Assembly (NCBI RefSeq): GCF_003075395.1
Contig: NZ_QDFV01000003.1
Coordinates: 310,685 to 374,684 of the forward strand
Direction: 5' to 3'
Source: Microbacterium sp. TPD7012
GTDB lineage: Bacteria > Actinomycetota > Actinomycetes > Actinomycetales > Microbacteriaceae
DNA length: 64,000 nt
Shown: positions 35,661 through 44,670 of the stretch, one piece after another
Numbering within the stretch: the stretch's first letter is position 1
How the letters are laid out: each line of letters opens with the position of its first letter
Position numbers and translations under genes: made by a program
The notes under the pieces: model-generated
The model's database searches: none
What the model saw: the letters and a program-made list of their open reading frames with translations, nothing else
What the model was told of the DNA's origin: nothing

Positions 35661-36736
35661 CCACGATCGCAATGACGATCACCCCGCTCACCGCTCCGCG
35701 CTCGCTCGATGATGCCGATGCCGCGGACTTCCTGGCCTACGGCGAGCTCAACCGGCTCGTCTGCGACGAGGCCGTCGGGCTGCCCGATCTCGCTCCGGAT
35801 GCCGCGCAGATGCTGCCGGCGTGGCACGACAGCACCGATGCGCTGCAGACCGGATTCGTCGCGCGCTCGGGCGACCGGATCCTCGGGATGGTGACGGTGT
35901 CCTTCGCGCAGGAGGCCGAGGCGCATGCCGCGGAGATCGACCTGCTCGTCCCGGCGGAGCACTGGGGACACGGCGTCGAGGATGCCCTGCTCTCGCGGGC
36001 GGAGGACGAAGCGCGCGCACAGGGCCGCCGCGTCCTGCAGATCTGGTCCCTGCACCGCCCGGAAGAGGCCGAGCGCATGCTGGTTCCACGCACCGGCTGG
36101 GGCCGGGTGCCCGCGATCCCGCTCAGCGATCTGCTCGAGGAGCGCGGCTTCACGCTCGAGCAGGTGGAGCGCAACAGCGAGTTCGACCTGCGCCAGGACC
36201 CGGAGCCGCTGCGCCGGGCACTCGCGGACGCGCAGTCCTTCGCCGGCGCCGACTATCGGCTCGTCGGATGGATGCTGCCGACGCCGCCCGAGCTCCGCGA
36301 CGGCTTCGCCGCCGTCCTCGCGCGCCTGTCGACGGATGCGCCGAGCGGTGAGATGGACTTCGTCGCCGAGGCGTGGGACGCGGATCGGGTGATCCGTCGC
36401 GAGGCCCAGTTCACCGGCGCAGGGCAGACAATGTCCGTGGCGGCGGTCCAGCACGTGCCGACCGGGGAGCTCGTCGCGTACAACGAGCTGCTGATCGGCG
36501 CCGATCGCGGAGGCGTCACGCACCAGTTCGGGACGCTGGTCTCGCGCGAGCATCGTGGCCACCGGCTCGGGATGATCGTCAAGTGCGCGAACCTGATCCG
36601 CTGGCGGGAGCAGATGCCGTCATCGCCGGTCGTCTCCACGTTCAACGCCGAGGAGAACCGGCCGATGCTGAGCATCAACGAGGCGATCGGCTTCGTGCCG
36701 GTGTCGTACGCGGGAGCGTGGCAGAAGAGGATCTGA
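35657..36736 (+). CDS. double-GNAT-domain acetyltransferase, copy 2
   Basis: A 359-residue paralogue of the preceding gene, translationally coupled to it (ATGA). The C-terminal domain is most conserved: REHRGHRLGMIVKC and AEENRPMLSINEAIGF match copy 1 almost residue for residue. The N-terminal half has diverged; its acetyl-CoA loop is degraded (HWGHGVEDAL), so probably only the second domain is catalytic. A tandem duplication followed by specialisation is likely. Confidence 0.82.
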   Translation: MTTIAMTITPLTAPRSLDDADAADFLAYGELNRLVCDEAVGLPDLAPDAAQMLPAWHDSTDALQTGFVARSGDRILGMVTVSFAQEAEAHAAEIDLLVPAEHWGHGVEDALLSRAEDEARAQGRRVLQIWSLHRPEEAERMLVPRTGWGRVPAIPLSDLLEERGFTLEQVERNSEFDLRQDPEPLRRALADAQSFAGADYRLVGWMLPTPPELRDGFAAVLARLSTDAPSGEMDFVAEAWDADRVIRREAQFTGAGQTMSVAAVQHVPTGELVAYNELLIGADRGGVTHQFGTLVSREHRGHRLGMIVKCANLIRWREQMPSSPVVSTFNAEENRPMLSINEAIGFVPVSYAGAWQKRI

Positions 36737-36837
36737 GCCGGTTGCGGACCCGATCTCATTCTCCGGGATGACGTCGGGCCCGCTCCCTCATCCGCCTGAC
36801 GGACGACGGCGGCGAGGCCGATGACGAGGCTGGAAGC

Positions 36838-37533
36838 ATGAACATCCCCGTCATCGAATCCCACGCCCTCACCAAGAACTTCGGTTCGACCCGTGCCCTC
36901 GCCGGCGTCGACCTCGCGGTCCACCGCGGCGAGTCCGTCGCGATCATGGGAGCCTCAGGGTCGGGCAAGACGACGCTGCTGCATGTGCTGGCCGGCATCG
37001 TCTCACCGGATGCCGGCACCGTGACCTTCCGCCCCGCCGAGGGTGCCGCAGTGGAGGTGACCTCGCTGGGAGAGTCCGCCCGCTCCCGGCTCCGTCGCGA
37101 GCGCTTCGGCTTCGTCTTCCAGCAGGGACTGCTGATCCCCGAGCTGACCGCCGTCGAGAACGTCGCACTGGCCTCGATGATCAACGGGATCCGTCGACAG
37201 GATGCCGTGCAGCATGCGGCCGCATGGCTCGCTGCGCTCGGGCTCGCCGGCATGGAGGATCGCCGGATCGGCGAGCTCTCCGGTGGTCAGGCGCAGCGCG
37301 TGGCGATCGCCCGCGCCCAGGCGACCGGCGCGGAGCTCGTCTTCGCCGACGAGCCCACCGGTGCGCTGGACTCCCAGACGTCGGCCGAGGTCATGGACGC
37401 GCTGCTCTGGTCGACGACCGGACAGGGTCGCACGCTCGTCGTCGTGACCCACGACCCCGAGGTCGCCGCACGCTGCACCCGCACGATCGCGGTGCGCGAC
37501 GGACGCATCGTCGCCTCGGCGGTGTCCGCATGA
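36838..37533 (+). CDS. ABC transporter ATP-binding protein (MacB/LolD-like)
   Basis: A 231-residue ATPase with Walker A GASGSGKTT (38-46), Q-loop FVFQQGLL, signature ELSGGQAQRV, Walker B LVFADEPTGALDS and H-loop VVTHDPEV. It belongs to the MacB/LolD/FtsE type that works with FtsX-like permeases. It starts 101 nt after the second GNAT gene and overlaps the permease start by ATGA. Confidence 0.93.
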   Translation: MNIPVIESHALTKNFGSTRALAGVDLAVHRGESVAIMGASGSGKTTLLHVLAGIVSPDAGTVTFRPAEGAAVEVTSLGESARSRLRRERFGFVFQQGLLIPELTAVENVALASMINGIRRQDAVQHAAAWLAALGLAGMEDRRIGELSGGQAQRVAIARAQATGAELVFADEPTGALDSQTSAEVMDALLWSTTGQGRTLVVVTHDPEVAARCTRTIAVRDGRIVASAVSA

Positions 37534-38852
37534 ACGCCAACGTGCTCGCCCTGCTCCTCCGCCCCGCTCCCGGTCAGAACAGCGTCCTGGCCCTGCCGGT
37601 CGTGGCCTTCGGCATCGTCACCACGCTCGTGCTGACCGTGATCGGCGGCGCGCAGTCGTTCTGGGGGTGGACCGACGAGTACGCGCCCCTGTACCAGGCG
37701 CTGGCCGCGATCGCGCTGGTGCTTCTCGTCGTCCCGCTCCTGTCGCTCGGCGGAGCGGCGGCGCGTCTCTCCGCACGTCGTCGCGACGAGCGGCTCTCCA
37801 CGCTCCGGCTCCTCGGAGTCTCCCCCGCCGGAGTCACCGTCGCGACCGTCACCGAGTCGGTGCTGGTCGCCGGAGCCGGAGCGCTCGCCGGCATCCTCGG
37901 CCATCTGGCGATCAGTCCGCTGGTGGGAATGATCCCGTTCCGCGGAGAACCGCTCGGCTTCGGCGCGGTCGTCCTGTCTCCGCTGCACATCCTCGCCGTT
38001 CTCGGGGGCGTTCTCGTGCTGGCGGCGGGCAGCGCGATCGTCGGACTCCGCCGTGTCGTGATCTCGCCGCTGGGAGTCCGGACGCGAGCCACCGTCTCGA
38101 GCGTGCACTGGATCCGCGCGGTCATCGCCGTCGGCGCCATCGCGATCGCCTTCGTCCTGATCAAGGTCTTCCCCTCGGTCGGAAGCCTCGTCGCGACCAT
38201 CGCGGTGCTCGCCGGGCTCTTCGGCGCCGTGCTCGCCGTGCTGAATGTCGTCGGCCCCTGGGTCCTCAAGGTCTCGGCGTCCCGACAGCTGCGTCGCGCG
38301 GAGAAGCCGGAGCGCCTGCTCGCCGCGCGCATCGTCCTCGACTCCCCCAAGGCGGCGTGGCGCCAGGTCGGCGGGATCGCGATGGCCGCGTTCATGGCCG
38401 TGTTCGCGGGCACGGGCGTCGCACTCCTGGACGTCATGGGCGGCGAGGGGGCGACCGCGTCGGACATCGCCCTGGCGGACGACATCCGCACCGGGCTCGT
38501 CGTCACGCTCATCGGCTCGTTCCTCATGGTGGCGGCATCCGTCGGTGTCAACCAGGCATCCGACGTGCTGGATCAGCGAGAGCTCCACCGCAGCCTGCAT
38601 CACCTGGGAATGCCGCTGGAGACGGTCGATCGGGCGCGACGTCGGGCCATCATGTCGCCGCTGCTGGTGACGGCGATCGGATCGGCGCTGTGCGCGGCCG
38701 TCGTCGTGTTCCCGCTCGTGGGCATCGCCCTCATCACGGCACCGCTCTCGCTCCTGACGATCGCCGCCATCGTCGCCGTGGGCATCGGCGTCGTCTGGGC
38801 GAGCACCTGGGCCACGCGTCCGCTGCTGAACGGGGCGTTCCAGGCAGCGTGA
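37530..38852 (+). CDS. ABC transporter permease, FtsX-like
   Basis: A 440-residue membrane protein with about eight to ten hydrophobic segments and two FtsX-type repeats (RRDERLSTLRLLGVSPAGVT near residue 95; QRELHRSLHHLGMPLETVD near 350). No large extracytoplasmic domain is evident. With the coupled ATPase it forms a transporter of the kind used for peptide or antibiotic efflux or lipid extraction. The substrate is unknown. Confidence 0.85.
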   Translation: MNANVLALLLRPAPGQNSVLALPVVAFGIVTTLVLTVIGGAQSFWGWTDEYAPLYQALAAIALVLLVVPLLSLGGAAARLSARRRDERLSTLRLLGVSPAGVTVATVTESVLVAGAGALAGILGHLAISPLVGMIPFRGEPLGFGAVVLSPLHILAVLGGVLVLAAGSAIVGLRRVVISPLGVRTRATVSSVHWIRAVIAVGAIAIAFVLIKVFPSVGSLVATIAVLAGLFGAVLAVLNVVGPWVLKVSASRQLRRAEKPERLLAARIVLDSPKAAWRQVGGIAMAAFMAVFAGTGVALLDVMGGEGATASDIALADDIRTGLVVTLIGSFLMVAASVGVNQASDVLDQRELHRSLHHLGMPLETVDRARRRAIMSPLLVTAIGSALCAAVVVFPLVGIALITAPLSLLTIAAIVAVGIGVVWASTWATRPLLNGAFQAA

Positions 38853-38863
38853 CGATGCCGCGG

Positions 38864-39727
38864 TCAGCGGCGGCGCTGGCAGGTCGGGCAGAAGTGCGAG
38901 GAGCGGTTCATGAACGCCGCCCGGCGGATCGGCGTCCCGCAGCGCGGGCACGGCTGACCACCGCGACCGTAGGCGTTGAGGGAGTGCGCGAAGTACCCGG
39001 CCTGCCCGTTCACGTTGACGTACTGCGCGTCGAAACTCGTTCCGCCCTCGGCGAGTGCCTTCGCGAGGACCGCGCGCACCTCGGCGAGAAGCCGATGAAC
39101 CGCCGGTGTGGACAGGCGGATCGCCGGAGTCTCCGGATGGATGCGCGCCGCCCAGAGCGCCTCGTCGGCGTAGATGTTGCCGATGCCGCTGACCACGTTC
39201 TGGTCGAGGAGCACCCGTTTGATCGCACTGTTCTTGCGGGCGAGAGCCTGCCGGAAGCGCTCGTCGTCGAACGCTTCGTCGATCGGATCCCGGGCGATGT
39301 GGCCGACCTGCGTCGGGATCAGGGACGAGCCGTCGTGGATCAGGGTGTCGACCGCGAGGGATCCGAACGTCCGCTGGTCCGAGAAGACGATCGCGAGCTC
39401 GCCGTGCTGCGGATGCTCGAGATCGATGCGGATGCGCTCATGGCGCTCCGCCGCGGCATCCGGTGCGCGCAGCAGCATCTGCCCGCTCATCCCGAGATGC
39501 GCGATCAGCGCGGACTCCGCATCGTCGAGCGGGAGCCAGAGGAACTTCCCGCGCCGGGACGCCGCAGAGAACCTGCGCCCCTCGAGGCGTCCGACGAAAT
39601 CGGCCGCGCCGGCCGGATGCCGTGTCAGCGCCCGCTCGTCGAGGACGGTGACCGCGGTGATCACAGAACCGATCGCCGCAGGCGCGAGACCTGCGCGGAC
39701 GACCTCGACCTCGGGAAGCTCAGGCAC
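38864..39727 (-). CDS. mutM: formamidopyrimidine-DNA glycosylase
   Basis: Excises 8-oxoguanine and other oxidised purines. The 287-residue protein begins with the catalytic [13 protein letters not shown] (Pro as N-terminal nucleophile, then Glu) and ends with a zinc finger ([10 protein letters not shown]...FCPTCQ). The GTG start at 39727 overlaps the rnc stop by 8 nt, as in the conserved rnc-mutM arrangement. Confidence 0.96.
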   Translation of the reverse strand: MPELPEVEVVRAGLAPAAIGSVITAVTVLDERALTRHPAGAADFVGRLEGRRFSAASRRGKFLWLPLDDAESALIAHLGMSGQMLLRAPDAAAERHERIRIDLEHPQHGELAIVFSDQRTFGSLAVDTLIHDGSSLIPTQVGHIARDPIDEAFDDERFRQALARKNSAIKRVLLDQNVVSGIGNIYADEALWAARIHPETPAIRLSTPAVHRLLAEVRAVLAKALAEGGTSFDAQYVNVNGQAGYFAHSLNAYGRGGQPCPRCGTPIRRAAFMNRSSHFCPTCQRRR

Positions 39728-40412
39728 GCTCGTTCAGCGTGCGCCAGGCGCTCAGCGCGGCCGCCATCTCGGCGGTCTTCTTGCTGCTGCCGGTGCCGGT
39801 CATGCGGATGTCGCCCACCTCGACCGTCGCGGTGAAGCGTCGATCGTGATCGGGTCCGCTGGCCTCGACCGAGTACTGCGGCGGCGTGGCCCCGGAACGA
39901 GCGGCGAGCTCCTGAAGACTGGTCTTCGGATCCATCGCCGCGCCGTAGCGCTCGGGATCGGCGAGCAGCGGCTCGGTCAGGCGGAGCACGAGCTCGGTCG
40001 CGGCCTCGGGGCCCGCCGACAGATAGGTGGCGCCGATGACGGCTTCCATGGTGTCGGCGAGGATCGAGTCCTTGTCACGACCGCCGGTCTGCTCCTCGCC
40101 ACGACCGAGCCGGAGGTGGCTGCCCAGATCGATGCCGCGGGCCACCTCGGCGAGGGCGACGGTCGACACGACGCTCGCGCGGCGCTTCGCCAGCTCGCCC
40201 TCATCCAGATCGGGGTGCGTGGTGAACAGCATGACCGTGACGGCCTGGCCGAGCACCGAGTCGCCGAGGAACTCCAGGCGCTCGTTGTGCGGGATGCCGC
40301 CGTGCTCGTACGCGTACGAGCGATGGGTGAGCGCCAACTCCAGAAGCTCCGCGTCGATGTCGACGCGGAGCTTGACTGGGAGAGGTCTCGTCCCCCCGGG
40401 GACCTCCGTCAC
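39720..40412 (-). CDS. rnc: ribonuclease III
   Basis: Cleaves double-stranded RNA in rRNA processing. The 230-residue protein has the catalytic signature [13 protein letters not shown] (about residues 42-54), a second acidic site in [16 protein letters not shown] and a C-terminal dsRNA-binding domain. The start is GTG 40412. It follows rpmF by 14 nt and overlaps mutM. Confidence 0.96.
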   Translation of the reverse strand: MTEVPGGTRPLPVKLRVDIDAELLELALTHRSYAYEHGGIPHNERLEFLGDSVLGQAVTVMLFTTHPDLDEGELAKRRASVVSTVALAEVARGIDLGSHLRLGRGEEQTGGRDKDSILADTMEAVIGATYLSAGPEAATELVLRLTEPLLADPERYGAAMDPKTSLQELAARSGATPPQYSVEASGPDHDRRFTATVEVGDIRMTGTGSSKKTAEMAAALSAWRTLNERA

Positions 40413-40426
40413 GATGAGTTCGCGAC

Positions 40427-40636
40427 TCAGACGTCAGCGACCTTGCGGCCCTTGTACTCCAGGAAGAGCTCGGTGCCCTGCGAGTCGGTGACGACCTTCG
40501 CCTGGTGGGGACGGCTGTAGACGGTCTTGCCGTTCTCGATCGTCTTCACGAGGGCGACGGGCGCCGCCTTCCACTGCGCGCGGCGCGAGCGGGTGTTCGA
40601 ACGGGAGACCTTGCGCTTCGGGGGGTTACCAGCCAT
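40427..40636 (-). CDS. rpmF: 50S ribosomal protein L32
   Basis: A 69-residue ribosomal protein starting [20 protein letters not shown], the L32 signature. The usual zinc-binding Cys pairs of L32 are absent, so this is the Cys-free form. The ATG at 40636 is 2 nt after the DUF177 stop. The DUF177-rpmF pair is conserved across bacteria. Confidence 0.96.
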   Translation of the reverse strand: MAGNPPKRKVSRSNTRSRRAQWKAAPVALVKTIENGKTVYSRPHQAKVVTDSQGTELFLEYKGRKVADV

Positions 40637-40638
40637 GA

Positions 40639-41199
40639 CTAGCTCTCTTCTTTCTCGGCGGCGCGGCTCGATGCCTTGCCGTCTTGGTCTGTGATCTGCT
40701 GGAGCGCGCTCCATCGAGGATCGATGGGAGCGGCCTGCTCCGTCCCGGTGCTCACGGTCAGCCTTTCGCCCGTTTTCGGGTCGAGACCCGGGCAGTCCGG
40801 CTGACACACCGGCTGAAATGGAAGCGACAACACGGCCGCATCCCTGACGAGAGTTTCAAGATCCACGTGGTCGTCTTGAACCTCGAAGTCAGTTTCTTCC
40901 TCACCAGGATACGCGAAAAGCTCCTGGAACTCGACTTCGACAGGCTGAGTGATGTCGATGAGGCATCTTCCGCACACTCCGGCGTACTCCGCCTCCGCCG
41001 TTCCGGAGACCAGGATCCCCTCGTGGACCGACTCGAGACGCACGTCGATGTCGAGGTCGGAACCCGCCTCGTACCGGACGATCCCCTCGCCCCAGGGTTC
41101 GGCGAGACTCACCGTGAACTCGTGTTCACGCATCTCCCCCGGGCGTCGGACGATGTCGCGGACGGGAAGGACGAAAGGGCCGTTCAGTCGAGATCGCAC
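40639..41199 (-). CDS. DUF177 (YceD-like) protein
   Basis: A 186-residue protein of the DUF177 family, which accompanies rpmF and has been linked in plants to 23S rRNA accumulation. The central block has Cys pairs (AGVCGRCLIDI; later QPVCQPDCPGL) that may bind zinc. GTG 41199 was chosen over GTG 41202 because TAGCAT sits exactly 6 nt before it. Confidence 0.9.
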   Translation of the reverse strand: MRSRLNGPFVLPVRDIVRRPGEMREHEFTVSLAEPWGEGIVRYEAGSDLDIDVRLESVHEGILVSGTAEAEYAGVCGRCLIDITQPVEVEFQELFAYPGEEETDFEVQDDHVDLETLVRDAAVLSLPFQPVCQPDCPGLDPKTGERLTVSTGTEQAAPIDPRWSALQQITDQDGKASSRAAEKEES

Positions 41200-41205
41200 C
41201 ACGCC

Positions 41206-41211
41206 ATGCTA
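41206..41211 (-). promoter_or_regulatory. -10 box TAGCAT, leaderless start of DUF177-rpmF-rnc-mutM
   Basis: TAGCAT lies 6 nt before GTG 41199. Confidence 0.5.
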
Positions 41212-41258
41212 CCCGGCTCCGTCTGCGAGCGGGCCGGACGAGCGGCGGTGAGCGGTCG

Positions 41259-41756
41259 TCAGATCCCGCGCGCGCCGGTGTCGAGGAATGCGGCGACGGC
41301 CGGGGGGACGAACGGGGTGACGTCGCCGCCGAGCGACGCGACCTGGCGCACGAGCGAGCTCGACACCATCGCGTGCGACGGGTCCGGAAGCAGGAAGACG
41401 GTCTCGATGTCGGCCAGGTGCCGGTTGACGATCGCCATCGGCGATTCGTACGCCACGTCGATCTGGGAGCGGATGCCCTTCACCAGGACCCCGGCTCCGA
41501 CGTCGCGGGCGTAGTCCACGAGAAGGCCCATGCTCCAGGAGCCGATCACGATGGTCCCGGCCATGCCGTCTTCGGCGATCGAGCGCTCGAGGAGCGAGAG
41601 GCGCTGCGCGATGGGCAGCATCGCCTCTTTGCCGGGGTTGTGGACGACGAGCACGTGCAGCTCGTCGTAGAGCTTCGCGGCACGACGGATCACGTCGAGG
41701 TGACCCAGCGTCGGCGGATCGAAAGAACCGGGGACGACGGCGATCCGGCTGCTCAC
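41259..41756 (-). CDS. coaD: phosphopantetheine adenylyltransferase
   Basis: Converts 4'-phosphopantetheine to dephospho-CoA in coenzyme A synthesis. The 165-residue protein has the nucleotidyltransferase motif [14 protein letters not shown] (T/HxGH) and the ISSS-like [11 protein letters not shown] block. GTG 41756 gives the normal family length and has GGATGGAG just upstream; ATG 41783 is an alternative. The GTG overlaps the stop of a tiny upstream ORF. Confidence 0.94.
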   Translation of the reverse strand: MSSRIAVVPGSFDPPTLGHLDVIRRAAKLYDELHVLVVHNPGKEAMLPIAQRLSLLERSIAEDGMAGTIVIGSWSMGLLVDYARDVGAGVLVKGIRSQIDVAYESPMAIVNRHLADIETVFLLPDPSHAMVSSSLVRQVASLGGDVTPFVPPAVAAFLDTGARGI

Positions 41757-41788
41757 TGGGACTCCATCCGTCGCTCCGTGCATCGCAT
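41753..41788 (-). CDS. 11-residue upstream ORF coupled to coaD
   Basis: ATG 41788 lies exactly 6 nt after TAGGCT (41800-41795). It encodes [11 protein letters not shown] and stops at TGA overlapping the coaD GTG (GTGA). A leaderless mini-ORF whose termination delivers ribosomes to coaD would explain the arrangement. The in-frame coaD ATG at 41783 is the competing reading. Confidence 0.4.
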   Translation of the reverse strand: MRCTERRMESQ

Positions 41789-41794
41789 GGCTCC

Positions 41795-41800
41795 AGCCTA
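41795..41800 (-). promoter_or_regulatory. -10 box TAGGCT upstream of coaD
   Basis: TAGGCT ends 6 nt before an ATG at 41788, which opens the mini-ORF rather than coaD itself. Confidence 0.45.
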
Positions 41801-41816
41801 GGGCACGCGGATCGCG

Positions 41817-43991
41817 TCAGTTCTTCGCCAGCGCGGCGCGGTCCTCGTCGCTCACCCGGCGGCCGATCACTTCGCGCAGTCCCGGATGCCGCGCGAGTCC
41901 GGGGTCTGCCGAGAGGATCTGCTCGGCGACCTCACGGGCACGGGTGATGAGCCCCGCGTCCTTCACGACGCGCAGCAGCTTGAGCGACGATCGGACGCCC
42001 GCCTGCGCCGCACCGAGCACATCGCCCTCGCCACGCAGCTCGAGGTCGACCTCGGCCAGCGCGAAGCCGTCGAGGGTCGCCGCGACGGCATCCACGCGCT
42101 CGAGGGCGACGGAACCCGCCTCGGCCTCCGTGACCAGGAGACAGAGCCCCGGCACCCCGCCGCGACCCACCCGGCCCCGCAGCTGATGCAGCTGGGAGAC
42201 GCCGAAGCGGTCGGCGTCGAGGACGATCATCGTCGAGGCGTTCGGAACGTCGACACCGACCTCGATGACCGTGGTCGCCAGCAGCAGGTCGATCTCGCCG
42301 CGCGCGAAGGCCTGCATCACGGCATCCTTCTCGTCCGAGGGCATCTTGCCGTGCAGCACGGCCCGGCGGAGCGATCCCAGCTTCGGGTGCGTCGCGAGCG
42401 CCTCGTCGAGCTGCACCACACCCCACCGCGGCCCTGCCGCACCTTCGGGCGCGAGGGCGGACTGCTCCCCCGGCTCCGCCGTCTTCTTGGCGGTGTCGAT
42501 CGCTGCGCAGACGGCGAAGACCTGCCGACCCTGCGCGATCTCCTCGGCAGCGCGGTCCCAGACCCGGTTGAACCACCCCGGATGCTCGGCGAGCGGAGCG
42601 ACGAACGACTCGATGCCGGCCCGTCCGGCCGGCATCGTCCGGATGACAGAGGTGTCGAGGTCGCCGAAGACCGTCATCGCCACGGTCCTCGGGATCGGGG
42701 TCGCCGTCAGCACCAGCGCGTGCGGGCTCGAGCCCTTCGCCCGCAGGGCCTCCCGCTGCTCGACGCCGAAGCGATGCTGCTCGTCGACGACCACGAGGCC
42801 GAGATCGGCGAAGGTCGTCTTCTCGCCGAGCAGCGCGTGCGTTCCGACGACGATGAGCGACTGCCCCGACGCGACGCGCAGCGCGGCCTTGCGGCGTTCG
42901 GCGGCCGGGAGCTGTCCGGTGAGCAGCGTCGGCATGACGAGAGGTGCGAGCTGCGGGCCGAGCATCTTCGCGATGGAGCGGAGGTGCTGACCGGCGAGGA
43001 CCTCGGTCGGAGCGATCAGCGCGGCCTGCCCTCCGCTCTCGGCGACCTGCAGCATCGCGCGCAGCGCGACAAGCGTCTTGCCGGAGCCGACCTCGCCCTG
43101 GACCAGGCGGTTCATCGGCCAGGCGCCCACCAGGTCGTGCGCGACCTGGTCGCCGACTGTCTGCTGGTCAGGGGTCAGCGCGTAGGGCAGCGAGGCGTCG
43201 AAACGCTCCAGCAGGCCTCCGGGCTCCGCAGGGCGCGCGGTGGCCGAGAGCGCGCGGACCGCATCGCGCTGCTGGAGCAGGGCCGTCTGCAGCGTGAGAG
43301 CCTCATGCATCCGCAGGGTGCGAACGGCAGGATCGATGTCGTTGCGCGTGCGCGGCCGGTGGATGAGCTCGAGAGCCTCGGCGGCCGTGAGCAGCTCCTC
43401 CCCGGTGCGCACCTCTTCCGGGAGCGGATCGGGGATGCCGGTCAGGTCGTCGAGCACCCGTCCGACGAACTTCGCGATCTGCCAGGTCTGCAGCGTCGAG
43501 GTCGCCGGGTAGATCGGGATGAGCACCGCCGCCCGCGCGTCGGCCCGGCGCCGGGCCGCGTCTTCGTCGTCGAAGAGCTCGTACTCGGGGTGAGCGAACT
43601 GGGTGACGTCGTTGAACATGCCGACCTTGCCCGAGAACACACCGCGCCGTCCGACCGCGAGGTCTTTCGAGCGCCACTCGGCGGCGCCGAGGTTCTTGGC
43701 GAAGAACGTCAGCGACATGCGCCCGATGCCGTCACCGATCACGACATCGACCATCGCCCCCTGGCGGTTGCGCATGCGGCGGAAGCTCGAGGAGAGCACC
43801 TCGGCCACGATCGTCACGGTCTCGCCGATGGGGAGGTCGCGGATGGGCGTGAGCTCCCCTGGATCGGCGTAGCGCCGGGGGTAGTGCGAGACCAGGTCTG
43901 CGACCGACTGCATGCCGAACGCCCGGTTCAGCGTCTTCGCGGGGGCGGCGCCGAGGGCCTCCTCCAGCGAGGAATCGAGCGTGAGCGGCAT
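41817..43991 (-). CDS. recG: ATP-dependent DNA helicase RecG
   Basis: Branch-migration helicase that processes stalled forks and recombination intermediates. The 724-residue protein has the OB-fold wedge domain (about 60-150), Walker A GEVGSGKTLVAL, the DEQH box VVDEQHRFGVEQR, helicase motif VI QLRGRVGRG and the C-terminal TRG-type element. The ATG lies 6 nt after TAGACT. In many actinobacteria recG neighbours rsmD and coaD, as here. Confidence 0.96.
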   Translation of the reverse strand: MPLTLDSSLEEALGAAPAKTLNRAFGMQSVADLVSHYPRRYADPGELTPIRDLPIGETVTIVAEVLSSSFRRMRNRQGAMVDVVIGDGIGRMSLTFFAKNLGAAEWRSKDLAVGRRGVFSGKVGMFNDVTQFAHPEYELFDDEDAARRRADARAAVLIPIYPATSTLQTWQIAKFVGRVLDDLTGIPDPLPEEVRTGEELLTAAEALELIHRPRTRNDIDPAVRTLRMHEALTLQTALLQQRDAVRALSATARPAEPGGLLERFDASLPYALTPDQQTVGDQVAHDLVGAWPMNRLVQGEVGSGKTLVALRAMLQVAESGGQAALIAPTEVLAGQHLRSIAKMLGPQLAPLVMPTLLTGQLPAAERRKAALRVASGQSLIVVGTHALLGEKTTFADLGLVVVDEQHRFGVEQREALRAKGSSPHALVLTATPIPRTVAMTVFGDLDTSVIRTMPAGRAGIESFVAPLAEHPGWFNRVWDRAAEEIAQGRQVFAVCAAIDTAKKTAEPGEQSALAPEGAAGPRWGVVQLDEALATHPKLGSLRRAVLHGKMPSDEKDAVMQAFARGEIDLLLATTVIEVGVDVPNASTMIVLDADRFGVSQLHQLRGRVGRGGVPGLCLLVTEAEAGSVALERVDAVAATLDGFALAEVDLELRGEGDVLGAAQAGVRSSLKLLRVVKDAGLITRAREVAEQILSADPGLARHPGLREVIGRRVSDEDRAALAKN

Positions 43992-43997
43992 GCTCCG

Positions 43998-44003
43998 AGT
44001 CTA
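43998..44003 (-). promoter_or_regulatory. -10 box TAGACT, leaderless start of recG
   Basis: TAGACT ends 6 nt before the recG ATG. Confidence 0.5.
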
Positions 44004-44040
44004 GGGAACCCCGCGGACACCTCGGACGCCGTGTCTGTCG

Positions 44041-44046
44041 TATCGT
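44041..44046 (+). promoter_or_regulatory. -10 box TATCGT, leaderless start of rsmD
   Basis: TATCGT ends 6 nt before the rsmD GTG at 44053. Confidence 0.5.
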
Positions 44047-44052
44047 GAACGG

Positions 44053-44670
44053 GTGACGAGGATCATCGCCGGACGGGCACGCGGAGCACGACTCGAGGTG
44101 CCGGGCGCCGGCACACGTCCGACCAGCGACCGGGTGCGCGAGTCCCTGTTCGGCGCTCTGGAGTCCGCGGATGCCATCGACGGCGCGCGCGTGCTGGACC
44201 TCTATGCGGGATCCGGGGCCCTCGGGCTGGAGGCGCTCAGCCGCGGCGCGGCGAGCACGGATCTCGTAGAGCGCGGACGCCAGGCGTCCGCGCTGATCCG
44301 CCGCAACGCCGCGACCGTGGCGAAGGCGGGCGGTTCGGCGGCCGTCCGCGTGCACGAGGTGGCCGTGCACACCTACCTGCTGCGGGCCTCCGGCACGTTC
44401 AACCTCGTGTTCTCCGACCCGCCGTACGATCTCGACGATGAGGCGATGACGGCCGACCTGATCGCCCTCGCGCCGCTGCTCTCGCCACAGGCGCTCGTCG
44501 TCGTCGAACGTGCTCGGCGCTCGACACCGCCTGACTTCGCCGCAGCGGGCCTCGAGCTGTTCCGCGAGAAGGCCTACGGCGACACGGCGCTGTGGTGGGC
44601 GGAGCCGGTCTCACCGGACGAGCAGCCCGGGATCGACGCTCAGCCCGCGACCGAATCCCAGTCGCGATAG
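44053..44670 (+). CDS. rsmD: 16S rRNA (guanine966-N2)-methyltransferase
   Basis: Methylates G966 of 16S rRNA. The 205-residue protein begins TRIIAGRARGARLEVPG, has the SAM-binding motif LDLYAGSGALGLEALSRG and the catalytic VFSDPPYDL (DPPY). A C-terminal extension of about 20 residues overlaps the end of the convergent thiL by 31 nt. Confidence 0.94.
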   Translation: MTRIIAGRARGARLEVPGAGTRPTSDRVRESLFGALESADAIDGARVLDLYAGSGALGLEALSRGAASTDLVERGRQASALIRRNAATVAKAGGSAAVRVHEVAVHTYLLRASGTFNLVFSDPPYDLDDEAMTADLIALAPLLSPQALVVVERARRSTPPDFAAAGLELFREKAYGDTALWWAEPVSPDEQPGIDAQPATESQSR

